From: CAZUSU01 sp964623315
GTDB taxonomy: Bacteria > Patescibacteriota > Patescibacteriia > Magasanikbacterales > 2-02-FULL-50-9b
DNA length: 9,858 nucleotides
Reading direction: 5' to 3'
NCBI GenBank assembly: GCA_964623315.1
Contig: CAZUSU010000018.1
Coordinates: 1-9,858 of the forward strand
In this document: positions 1 through 8,600 of the stretch, one piece after another
How the letters are laid out: the number at the start of each line of letters is the position of its first letter
Numbering within the stretch: position 1 is the stretch's first letter
Notes under the pieces: model-generated
Databases searched by the model: none
Seen by the model: only the letters and a program-made list of their open reading frames with translations
What the model was told of the DNA's origin: nothing
Made by a program: the position numbers and the translations under genes

Positions 1-134
1 ATGAAACGTCGGACACTGTCGGCGTTTTGGACGGCGACCTTGACCTTTTTGTGGAAGCATATTTACGCTGGATAAAAATTAAAGAAAACTCAGCACGCGC
101 CGTCAGCGCCGAGCCGGATTTTGAAGATGAATAA
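1..134 (+). CDS. C-terminal fragment of an unidentified protein
   Basis: An open frame enters from the left edge (first full codon at base 3) and runs 43 codons to a TAA at 132-134. The visible tail has a short helical-looking stretch (DLDLFVEAYLRWIKIKEN) followed by an acidic end (AEPDFEDE). An acidic, probably disordered tail is common at the end of cytoplasmic proteins but does not identify the family, and I do not recognise it. Support for coding is the uninterrupted frame, a natural stop, and the next gene's promoter starting only 15 bases after that stop. A shorter ATG-started frame (1-75) overlaps it and looks like chance. No terminator is visible between this stop and the hicB promoter, so readthrough into hicB is possible. 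Confidence 0.5.
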   Translation, partial: ETSDTVGVLDGDLDLFVEAYLRWIKIKENSARAVSAEPDFEDE

Positions 135-149
135 TGGGTGGCCACACTG

Positions 150-178
150 TTGATTTATTTTTGAATCCCTGTTATGAT
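150..178 (+). promoter_or_regulatory. Sigma-70-like promoter of hicB, possibly giving a leaderless transcript
   Basis: The -35 box is TTGATT (150-155, 4 of 6 consensus) and the -10 box is TATGAT (173-178, 5 of 6), with a spacing of exactly 17 bases. Transcription would be expected to start about 6-8 bases after the -10 box, near 184-187, which is on or just before the hicB ATG at 187. If so the message has almost no 5' leader and no room for a ribosome binding site. The GGA at 179-181 could serve as a weak one only if transcription starts further upstream. The boxes are seen; the start point is inferred. Confidence 0.6.
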
Positions 179-186
179 GGAATCAT

Positions 187-438
187 ATGCACGTCACTTA
201 TCGCGTCATTATTGAACCAGATCAAAAGGGTTTCCACGGCTATGTTCCGGCATTAAAGGGGTGCCACACGTGGGGACGCACGATTTCTGATACGCGGAAA
301 AAAATGCAAGAGGCAATGGAGCTTTATATTTCAGTGTTATTGGAGGATGGAGAAAAAATTCCTCAAGATCAAGGCATTGAAGTTTTTGAAACCGTTCAGG
401 TGGGTGCCCCCAAAAAGGGCAAACGGGTGTATGCCTAA
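187..438 (+). CDS. hicB: HicB-family antitoxin, partner toxin gene broken
   Basis: An 83-residue protein of the HicB antitoxin family, whose members bind and block HicA, a small mRNA-cleaving toxin. It has the compact HicB fold pattern (a degraded RNase H-like domain): a first beta strand (YRVIIEPD), a Gly-bracketed second strand running into the P-x-L-x-G-C-H signature (VPALKGCHTWG, about residues 20-30), a helix (ISDTRKKMQEAMELYISVLLE) and the usual 'DGEKIP' turn. The basic tail (APKKGKR) is short, and there is no separate C-terminal helix-turn-helix or ribbon-helix-helix domain, so it may not repress its own promoter in the classic way. ATG 187 is the first start in frame after the TGA at 175. 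The hicA ATG at 431 lies inside its last codons, an 8-base overlap typical of such pairs (here antitoxin first). With hicA destroyed, it is an orphan antitoxin or a relic. Confidence 0.88.
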   Translation: MHVTYRVIIEPDQKGFHGYVPALKGCHTWGRTISDTRKKMQEAMELYISVLLEDGEKIPQDQGIEVFETVQVGAPKKGKRVYA

Positions 439-545
439 AATTCCTAGAATTACCGCAAAGCAAATGGTGCGTGAAGCTGGGTACACTAAAAGGTATTATG
501 GAGGATGCAAAAATTTCCATTGAATTATTAATTGAAAAGTTGTGA
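431..545 (+). pseudogene. hicA: hicA toxin remnant: internal deletion plus frameshift
   Basis: The first 17 codons from ATG 431 (MPKIPRITAKQMVREAG) match the start of HicA mRNA interferases. From base 480 the +1 frame reads GTLKGIMEDAKISIELLIEKL and stops at TGA 543-545, which matches the end of HicA (normally a G-T-L-x-x-I-x-x-x-x-I-S-x-E-x-L helix pair). The two halves meet with a frame change around 479-482, and the original frame stops at 521-523 after 30 residues. Intact HicA has roughly 60-80 residues; only about 38 remain. The missing centre is the double-stranded-RNA-binding-like core carrying the catalytic histidine (G-S-H motif). No active toxin can come from this gene. It overlaps hicB by 8 bases and the tsaC GTG start by 4. 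The reading of both halves is seen; the single-deletion history is inference. Confidence 0.78.
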
Positions 546-1090
546 TTTTTATTTTTCCCACCGAAACATCATACGGCATTGGGTGTGATGCGCGCGACCC
601 CGCGATGGTCACAAAAATTTTTAACATAAAAGGCCGCACACAAACAAAAACAATGCCACTCATTGCGGCATCACAAAAGATGGCAGAAAAATATGCCAAC
701 GTGCGAGCCAAAGAAATAAAGCGGGTGATGAAAAAGTATTGGCCCGGCCCGTTGACATTGGTGCTGACTGCAAGCGCCTATGCCAAAAAAACGCTGGCAC
801 GCGGCGTTATTGCGGCAGACGGCACTATTGCCATTCGGGTGCCAGCCAGCCAACTCGCGCGCGAACTATCAAAGGAAATGGGTGCGCCCATAGTGGCAAC
901 GTCTGCCAATAAAACGGGCGAACCGGCGTGCTATTCGGCAGGGGCGGTACGGCGTATGTTTAAAAACACCGCGGCACAGGCAGATATTTTTTTTGATGGC
1001 GGGAGAATCCCAAAACGCCCCGCTTCAACCATTGCGCGCCATACAAAAAATAAGTGGGAAATTTTACGGCGCGGTGAAATTGTTTTATGA
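542..1090 (+). CDS. tsaC: Threonylcarbamoyl-AMP synthase (TsaC/YrdC/Sua5 family)
   Basis: Makes L-threonylcarbamoyladenylate from threonine, bicarbonate and ATP, the first step of the universal t6A modification at position 37 of ANN-decoding tRNAs, in the cytoplasm. The 182 residues cover only the YrdC domain, without the Sua5 C-terminal extension. Motifs seen: PTETSYG (residues 6-12), the K-x-R substrate site as KGR (30-32), WPGPLT (67-72), DGTIAIRVP (93-101) and TSANKTGE (120-127). The start is GTG 542: the frame is closed by a TGA at 533, and the next ATG (605) would remove the PTET motif, so GTG is the only sensible start. That GTG sits in GTGA, overlapping the stop of the hicA remnant, and no clear Shine-Dalgarno site precedes it, so translation may be coupled to the upstream frame. 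Its own stop overlaps the rsmA ATG. Confidence 0.93.
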   Translation: MIFIFPTETSYGIGCDARDPAMVTKIFNIKGRTQTKTMPLIAASQKMAEKYANVRAKEIKRVMKKYWPGPLTLVLTASAYAKKTLARGVIAADGTIAIRVPASQLARELSKEMGAPIVATSANKTGEPACYSAGAVRRMFKNTAAQADIFFDGGRIPKRPASTIARHTKNKWEILRRGEIVL

Positions 1091-1893
1091 ATCCAGAATG
1101 GGTTGCAAAAAAAATAAAAGAACTCGGACTCAAACCGTCGCGCGGCAACGGGCAAAATTTTTTGATCAATGATGAACCCATTAATAAAATTATTTCGGCC
1201 GGCGCCGTAACGGCCGGCGAAACGGTGTTAGAAATTGGATCCGGACTTGGTATATTAACCTCAGCGCTCATAAAAATTGGTGCGCGCGTGAAGGCCGTTG
1301 AGTTTGATCAACGGCTCGCCGCGTATCTCATCAAAAAATTTCCGTACCCGCATGAAATTATTCAGGGAGACATATTGCAAATGGCGAAACCGGAATTTTT
1401 GCGCGCTCTGCAACCGTACAAAATTATTGCGAACATACCGTATCATATTACCGGCGAAATAATAAAAAAATTTATTGAAACGCCGTATCCACCAACGACC
1501 CTTTGTCTGCTCATGCAAAAAGAAGTGGGCGAGCGGCTTATCGCCACGCCACCGCGCACCAACCAGCTCGCGCTGTTCACCCAGTGGTTTGCGTCGGTGG
1601 AATATATTGCCACCGTTCCCCGAACTTATTTTATGCCCGTGCCGGACGTTGATTCGTGCATTATGCGCATCACGCCGAGTGCCGGAGAGGCGCGCAACCA
1701 CGGTCTGACGCCGCAGGAACAAAAAAAACTTTTTTCCGTCATTAAACGCGGATTTAGTCATCCGCGTAAGCAACTTTGCAACAACCTTGGTCCGTTACCG
1801 GACCACGCGACCATCAGCGCAACGCGTCGCGCCGAAACACTCACGCATGCCGAGTGGATAACCCTCGTTAAAATCTTGGCTAACGCGGCATAA
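1087..1893 (+). CDS. rsmA: 16S rRNA dimethyladenosine transferase (KsgA)
   Basis: Uses S-adenosylmethionine to dimethylate two adjacent adenines in the 3'-terminal hairpin of 16S rRNA (A1518/A1519 in E. coli numbering), a late 30S assembly checkpoint. The 268 residues are the usual length. Seen in order: GQNFL (22-26), the SAM-binding motif I LEIGSGLGILT (48-58), the acidic ribose-binding residue in VEFD (E72), GDIL (94-97), the catalytic motif IV NIPY (116-119) and the following QKEVGERL segment. The C-terminal part carries the FMPVPDVDS segment typical of the family. The ATG lies in ATGA shared with the tsaC stop, with GGTGA about 10 bases upstream as a plausible ribosome site. The pair tsaC-rsmA joins tRNA and rRNA modification in one unit. 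The last codons carry the next promoter. Confidence 0.95.
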   Translation: MNPEWVAKKIKELGLKPSRGNGQNFLINDEPINKIISAGAVTAGETVLEIGSGLGILTSALIKIGARVKAVEFDQRLAAYLIKKFPYPHEIIQGDILQMAKPEFLRALQPYKIIANIPYHITGEIIKKFIETPYPPTTLCLLMQKEVGERLIATPPRTNQLALFTQWFASVEYIATVPRTYFMPVPDVDSCIMRITPSAGEARNHGLTPQEQKKLFSVIKRGFSHPRKQLCNNLGPLPDHATISATRRAETLTHAEWITLVKILANAA

Positions 1894-1905
1894 ATCTAGT
1901 ATAAT
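1876..1905 (+). promoter_or_regulatory. Strong sigma-70-like promoter for the surface-protein operon
   Basis: TTGGCT (1876-1881) and a perfect TATAAT (1900-1905) are separated by 18 bases. The -35 box lies inside the end of rsmA and the -10 box just after its stop codon. Transcription would begin near 1912, leaving a leader of about 30 bases before the next gene. No terminator is visible for rsmA, so the downstream genes may also be reached by readthrough. Confidence 0.72.
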
Positions 1906-1923
1906 AGTTCTGCGCAACTGCGC

Positions 1924-1946
1924 GAGGGGGAAAGACAAAAATGTGA
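1924..1946 (+). promoter_or_regulatory. Ribosome site with an ATGTGA start-stop overlapping the GTG start
   Basis: GAGGGGG at 1924-1930 is the only Shine-Dalgarno-like sequence before the calcium-repeat gene. The first start it meets is ATG at 1941, but the next codon is TGA (1944-1946), so that frame codes for a single methionine. The real reading frame begins two bases later at GTG 1943, inside the same six bases. The spacing to GTG is rather long (12 bases after the G run). An ATG in the gene's own frame at 1958 is the alternative start but is about 27 bases away. Confidence 0.45.
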
Positions 1947-2524
1947 ACGACCAAGACATGTCGCGACTCCAATTAGATCGTGGGCAAAAAATTGCGATTG
2001 CCCTACTTTTGTGTATAACGGCACTGCTCATTGTTGCCGTCATATTTCAATTTCGTACCACAATTTATTCGTACGGTAAACGTGCTGTGCGTGCTGGCGC
2101 ACTGCCCGCGCTTAATGACGCGGAGCGAAATAAAAAAGAGGTCGCCGCGCTCAAGGCGGTAGACACGGATGCGGACGGTTTGTCTGACTTTGATGAGTTA
2201 AACATTTTTCGCACCAGTCCGTACATCGCGGATACAGATTCGGACGGCACGCGCGACGGCGAAGAAATTCGGCGCGGCACAAGCCCCAACTGTCCGGAAG
2301 GCAAGGACTGTTCAATTAATCCGCTCGTCGTGAGCTCATCGGCGTCATCCACAGATTCGTTTCAAGACATTTTAAAACTTTCACCAAAAGATATTCGCGA
2401 AGCGCTCATTGCCAGCGGTATGCCCGCAGATAAAGTCAATGCGATTAACGATGAACAACTCTTGCAAATCGTCGCAGAGGCGCAGGCCGAGTATCAACAG
2501 AAAGCAACGACATCTACCCCGTAA
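1943..2524 (+). CDS. Membrane-anchored protein with thrombospondin type-3 calcium repeats
   Basis: A 193-residue protein with a short charged N-terminus, one hydrophobic helix (about residues 17-37) and a long outward part. Two calcium-loop motifs of the D-x-D-x-D-G-x-x-D type lie at 74-85 (DTDADGLSDFDE) and 97-108 (DTDSDGTRDGEE), with the typical linker NIFRTSPYIA between them. Such type-3 repeats bind calcium and stiffen extracellular stalks. Two cysteines (117 and 123) follow and could form a small disulfide loop. Then comes a Ser/Thr-rich linker and a helical C-terminus (DIREALIASGMPADKVNAIND) of unknown role. GTG 1943 is the assumed start; ATG 1958 would keep the membrane helix. It is probably co-transcribed with the giant gene, separated from it by the stop and one codon in the same frame. 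Function beyond surface anchoring and calcium binding is unknown. Confidence 0.82.
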   Translation: MNDQDMSRLQLDRGQKIAIALLLCITALLIVAVIFQFRTTIYSYGKRAVRAGALPALNDAERNKKEVAALKAVDTDADGLSDFDELNIFRTSPYIADTDSDGTRDGEEIRRGTSPNCPEGKDCSINPLVVSSSASSTDSFQDILKLSPKDIREALIASGMPADKVNAINDEQLLQIVAEAQAEYQQKATTSTP

Positions 2525-2527
2525 TTT

Positions 2528-2620
2528 ATGCAGAAGCGCCCTTACCACATTCAGCAAACGGCCATAGCACTGTCGCTGGTGTTGTCGTTGTTCGTGCCGT
2601 CTGCGGTACAGGCGCAAGCG
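2528..2620 (+). other. Signal peptide of the giant protein
   Basis: Residues 1-31: a basic start (MQKR, plus a His), a hydrophobic core (IALSLVLSLFV) and a small-residue cleavage region with overlapping A-x-A choices (VQA or AQA, cutting after 29 or 31). No cysteine follows the core, so this is a standard Sec-type signal rather than a lipoprotein one. It supports ATG 2528 as the true start and export of the whole protein. Confidence 0.8.
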
Positions 2621-5600
2621 GTTGTCAACGATCCGGTGGCGAATGCGCTCTCTACATTAAAATATGTTTCAGATAAAATTTTTCAGGTCATTGGACCGAT
2701 TTTGCAAAACGCGGCAACGGTTGCCGTAGTAAATGTGGGTCAGCAAATGTCGCGTGACTTGGCGAACGGTGTTGCCGAGTGGATTACCAATGGTGATAAA
2801 GGGCAAGGGCCGCTCATGTACTTGAAAAGCCCCACGACTTACGCGCGTGATGCCGGCAAACAGGCGCTGGGCGATTTTTTGGGTAATTTGGGTGAACAGC
2901 TTGGTTATGGCGCGGCATTTTGTGCGCCGCCGTCATTTGCTTTGGGCCTGCCGAGCGGTTTGCTTGCCGGAATTGAACCAATAAGTTTTGATTTGAAACT
3001 TAAAACAACTTCGTTACAGCCAAAGTGTCAAAATATTGATGAATTATGGGACAGCTACACCGCTATTGGCGATAGTGCGTTGGCCATAGCCGGCGATCCG
3101 TCTGCCGCCGCGCGCGCCGCACAAAAACGTTTTTTAGGCGCGGTTGATGATCAAATAAAATCGGGGAAAAGCGAACTGGATGCGCTCGCCACCGCGCAGT
3201 TACAAGCGCTTTCGGTGTTGAGTATTAGCCAAGAAGAATCGCGATTACAACGCCAAGTTGACGGTTCGTTTAAACCGGTTACCTCGCCCATTTCTGGAGA
3301 TACGCGCCAAAGTGCCGCCCAAGTGCGTAGGGAAGCAGAAGCGCAAACAGTTGCCGAACAGCAGTCGCAGGAAAATGTTCTGCAAGCAGGGTTGATTGCC
3401 TCGGGCGCCGAATCCATTCCGGCAATTTTTGCGTCAACGCTTTTTAACAGTTTGTCAAAAAAGTTTCTTGGGCGGTTAGCGCAAGGCAAAGGAACGGTGC
3501 GTTCGCCGGAAGAAAAAGCGTTTAATTTGGCAAATGTGTTTGGTGCGGGGAAAAACGCCAGTCAAAGCGGCGGGCCAAACGCGATATATACAAGCAATAA
3601 AACAACGGTCATTGCCGAGGGCGATTGGGATTTGATAACTCTCTTTTCTGCTTGTCCCACACAGTTTGCGCAGGCGGATAATTGTGTGATTGATCAAAAG
3701 TTTGCGTCTGCCATTCGCGCCGCACAATCCGGCAAGGCGCTGACGGTCAAGGAAGCGCTCACTCAAGGTCTTCTCCAACGAGATTGGGAAATGGTTCCGC
3801 CCTCACAGATTGCGCGCAACGAAGATCCGCAATGCTATAAAAGTTCTTATTGCTACAGCAATTTGGTAAAGTTGCGCGCCGCGCGCGTTATTCCGCTGGG
3901 GTGGGAAATTGCCGCCGCGTTGGCAAGCGGCAACGGACAGGTGACGCTCGGCAAAGTGATTGATGGTTTTAATGAATGCGGCAAAGACAAATCGGGCAAC
4001 GCGATTCGCGATGAACAGAATCCGTACTGTCATTTGATAGACCCCAACTGGGTGCTCAAGATGCCGGAGGTTTCGTGTCGCGCAAAAGTATACGGGCCAA
4101 CGCTGGAAGGTTCTTTGAGTCCGGCGCGCAAAGAAGTATGCGCGGACATGCAATCAAGTTTGGGCGAAGACGCGAACGGGCAATCGTTGGGCGCCTACGG
4201 CTATTGTTTGCGTGAGCGCAACACGTGGTTGTTTGATGCAGATCAATGTCCGGCGCGTTTTGCCGGATGCGCGACCTTTACCAACAAACAAAACGGTGAA
4301 ATCAGTTTGCTGGAAACGACCATTGATTCCGGCGTGTGCAATGAAAAAAACGCCGGATGTTTGGGGTATGTGACAGATTTTACCTCACAAGGCGGGTATG
4401 ATTTAAATGCGCAAAAAATTTATTTGAACGAAAAGGCGCCAACCTGTGCGCCGCAGTACGCCGGATGCACCGAAGTTGTTGATACGAACACCAGTCAGAA
4501 GAGGCACCTTAAAGTGGCTCCCGTGTCATTGGGTTGTAAAGGTGTGGCGAGCGACCCGTCACAATGTTCGCAATACGCGCGTGCGTGTACCGTGGAAGAA
4601 GTGGGTTGCGAATTATTCCAGCCGTCCGGCAGTACGGATCCGGCGGTGCCCGGCATTATCACTCCGGCGCTACGTGATTCTGCAACGGGCGCTGTTTTGG
4701 CCGGCCAATGGAACGACGAATGTGATGCGTCATGTGTCGGCTATGCGACGTACTATCAACAGCCAACACAGTTGGAGCCGGTTGCTGTTCAGACCACGGC
4801 ATTTATTCCAAAAACAGCCACACAATGTACCAACGATGAGGTGGGGTGTGATGCATTTGTGAACGTTGATACGACGCAAAAAGGCGCAGGTGCCACGGCG
4901 TATTTTTCCAAAGTGCAACGCTGTTTGCCTCTGCAAGACGCCAAGGTTGACCACAAAATTTTTTACGCATGGGAAGGATCGGATCAGTCCGGCTATCAGT
5001 TGCATGAATTTGATTTGGCCGTTTCCGCCGATGGCACGCCGCGCTATGATGTTGCAGAAACAACCGAGGAGGGCGCCGCAGAAAAAACAAAATTGCTCGC
5101 CGAATGTACCCTTGCGGTTTACAAATCACGCAACATAGACGGGAAACCAAATCCGAATTTCAACATTGATTGCCGTGAATTAATTGATGACGCCGGCACG
5201 GCAGTGTACCGGTTTGTGTCACGCACCATTCCGGTGAGCGCGCAGTGTACGGCGTATCGCAAAGAAAAAACGACCAAAGATAATTGTGTCGGTTCACGGG
5301 GCACGTTTGATGCGGCGACCGGCACGTGCGATTATTTTGTGTTGCCGAATGCGTCGCAAGCATGTATGCAAAAATCCGTGGGATGCCGCGCGTATAACGG
5401 CGCCACGGCCGCCAATACAAAAATTATATTGAGCGAAACATTTTTGACTGCCGCAGATTGGACGGGCGGCGTTTTGTCCAGCGAAGGTATTTTGGTGGGA
5501 GATACGGTGTTGAAAGTTACTGCCAGCTCCGCACAGCGTGCCGTGAGTTTAACCGGCGGTAAAACGTATCAGATGATTTTTTGGGCAAAAGGGGCCGGCA

Positions 5601-8600
5601 CTTTTGACGCCACCTTGTTGAGTCCAAAAAACAAATCCACCATCAAACTCAACACCGCACCGCTTTCATTATCTCCGGACTGGCGACTTTTTGAGGTTTC
5701 ATCGCCCATCGTGCCGCTTGATGATCCGAACGCCACGATCGGTTTTTTGCCGGCTAAAAATTCGGTGTTATATCTGGAAAATTTTATTTTGAAAGAACAG
5801 ACCGATGTGGTGTTTGCCATAAAAGATTCGTGGCAAACGCCGTTGGCATGTGACGGCGTGCCCACCGACGCTATACCGGGACCCGGCCTTAATTGTCGCG
5901 AATATAAGCCGCAATCGGACTCAAAGAAAGCAAAAATATATTTGAGCGGATTTACGAATTTGTGCCGCCCCGTATCTGCCGGATGTCAAAAATTCCAAAA
6001 CACATTCAACACCGCCGAGATTACGGCAAAGACCGTTGCCGTTTCATCTGATGGTAAAGAAACAAAAACGATTTCGGCAGACGAATTTGTGTATATTATC
6101 GCAGACAAAAATTCATTTTGTCCGGCGGATAAACGCGGATGTAGCGCCCTTGGTGTGGCGGCGCCTCAAGCAGACGGCACTAATAAAATAGAAACGGTGT
6201 ACCGCATAAATAATCCGGATACCTACGACAAAACACTGTGCAAAAAGGAAGAACAGTGGTGTCAGGTGTTCACGGAACAGGGCGGTCAACAGCGTTATTT
6301 CAAAATGCCAACGCCGGATTTACAGTGTGAGTTCCGCGAAAAAGTGGAAAAAGCAGGCACCGCGTTTTCCGGTTGGTTTAAAAAAGGGTCCGACGCGCCG
6401 TGCTATCCGGACTTGCTGGCCGGTGGCAGTGCCTACGGCATTTTGCGCAACGGCGACGTCAATTTTAACGGCAGTGTCGGTTTGTGTCCCAAGGAAATGA
6501 ATGCGTGCACGGAATTTATTGATCACGCAGACATAACGCGCGACTACCCGAGCGGTCGGCCGTATTATTTCATGAAAAATAATAAGTTGGACACAGCATC
6601 GTGCAACGGCCAAGTTTCCTTGAAAGAGGGTTGTGTGTTAATGGAAGATCAATCGCTGTTGGGGCAGACGAAATATAGCACGCTGTTGACCTATTGCAAG
6701 AGCGATGTCCAGAGCAATTCGGCCTGCGGTACTATTTTAAGCTACGGTAAAATTCCTAATAGCGATATAAGTGCCGAAGGCATATTGGTCGCTCCCCAGA
6801 TTGGTCAGCCGGGAGGGTATTCATTAAATTGCAATAAAATTATTCAAAACGATTTGTTCAACCCGCTTAAGACGTGTGCGGATCAAAAAGCAATTTTACT
6901 GGATGCTGGGTTAAACGCCAAATTTTCTCAAAAACCGTTGAATGCATTTGATTGTGCCATACCTCAGGACATTGCCACACTAAACTTCTTTGTAAAGAAT
7001 CAGGCCTTTGCTTCCTGCGCCATGCAAGCAGATGCCAACACCATTGTTAAAGTTCGCCGCGACCGCACCTGCGGCGAGTGGTTGGCGTGCCAGAGTTCGG
7101 TGTATTCATACGACAAAAACACGCAAAAATATAAAGAGGTGTGCACGCAACTCGGCGTATGTAATGAGTTATCGTCGGATTCCAGCGCTGTGGGCCGGTG
7201 TGGTAATTGGATAACACCAACGTCCGTGAGCCCTGCCGAACAATTTTCGCGCGCACTGCCGCTTTCCACGGATCGTTATGCGGCGCGTAATGTGGGGTGG
7301 TTTGGACAGGAATATTCCGGCTATGCGCTGTGGAATAAATTTCAGGCAAATCAGGTGGGGTGGTTTACTCTGCCGAGTGGAGGCACGGTTATTGGCGCTG
7401 GATTTGATAGTGGAATTTGCTATGGTGTAAATAAAGAGGGGATAACATGCACCGCCAATGTATTCGCCGATAAAGATAACTCATCGGCGGTATTAGCGCA
7501 ATTTCCCGGCACAAAAATTAACCAAGGCGTGTGCTCGCAATCAAAATGCTGGTATTCCATGGATGGTTTCAAACCGGTTAATAAGTTGTCTCAAAAAGAT
7601 TTTACGGAACAAACGTGCCGCGGGTATCCGGAGCAGGACGCGCCGTTCCCCACGCGGGTGGCCAGCACCAATATTTTTGGCGAAATTACGCAACGTGCCG
7701 CCGGTTTTAAAAACGCAAACGTGTGCGCAACGTACGCGTTTACTACCTTACAACGGGAAAAAGATACGTGGGCAACCATTGATGATTTTAAAACAATCAT
7801 CGGTTATGCGCCGGCGGTCATTAATAACGGCTCATGCGAATGTTCGTACAAAAAAGTTACGTACGGCCAAACGGGCGATGTGCGTTATTTTGGTACGCAA
7901 CAAACAGCCGGTTCATATAAGGTCAAGGATAGGGTGTATGGGTGGTATAAATTCGGTGCAAATAAACAGTGGTATTCCGGCGAAATCACTGCGGCCAAAG
8001 ACGGCAGTTATGACGTAAAATATGATGATCCAGATTCTGAAGCAGGACTTACCGGCGAACGTCTTGCTCCGATACCGTCACCGTCGGGGGAAAAATTAAA
8101 TGTAAAGCCGGGGGATATAGTGATTGTAAAAAAGAAGGATACTATCGTGGCGTTTAATGCGTTGGTGGTGGAAGCGATGCCGGATTCCGTAAGAGTGAAA
8201 TACATAGAAGCGCCGGGGACGAGCTGGGCAGATAAGGGCGCTCCTACATTTATAGTTGGTTGGGATTTGGTAACGCAAAATATTCAGACCGCTGTGGCGA
8301 GCACGGACTATCCTCCAAAAGGAATGTGTGATAGCGGTTGGTTTGTCGTCGGGGAAAAGTTAATCAATAATGAACCAAACGCTAACGGCGCGATTTCCAA
8401 AAAAGGGTTAGCGTGCCGTTCGGATTTTGATTGTATTGACGAACGCGTCACCAAAATAAAAACGAAAACCAAAGACACCAGTACGGCAGATCTGCAGTAC
8501 GGCACGGAAGATGGCCGCTGTCAGTTCCAAAAAGAAGTGGTGGATGTGCAGGGGTGGCAGGGCTATTGTTTGGAGTATGACATGCGCGCGCATGTGAACA

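Noticed and set aside
1..75. ATG-started 24-codon frame resembling a short signal peptide
   Set aside because: It overlaps a longer uninterrupted frame (3-134) that ends just before a promoter; no ribosome site can be seen because it starts at the window edge.
138..145. Perfect 8-base palindrome GTGGCCAC just upstream of the hicB -35 box
   Set aside because: Tempting as an operator, but it does not extend beyond 8 bases, has no second copy nearby, and this HicB lacks a visible DNA-binding domain.
489..500. TATTAT at 494-499 as a possible -10 box for tsaC
   Set aside because: No acceptable -35 box 16-18 bases upstream, and the sequence is explained by the HicA C-terminal codons.
1261..1773. 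170-codon minus-strand frame opposite rsmA
   Set aside because: rsmA on the + strand carries all family motifs in this stretch; the antisense frame is a composition effect.
1911..1924. Small hairpin GCGC-AACT-GCGC between rsmA and the next gene
   Set aside because: Only four pairs, no T run after it, and it lies downstream of the promoter start site; not a credible terminator.
4446..4862. 138-codon + strand frame inside the giant gene
   Set aside because: Different frame, basic and low-complexity product with no recognisable motif; the giant frame here carries three C-x6-C motifs.
7563..8018. 151-codon + strand frame inside the giant gene
   Set aside because: Shadow frame rich in Arg/Lys from the codon bias of the real gene; no ribosome site and no recognisable family.
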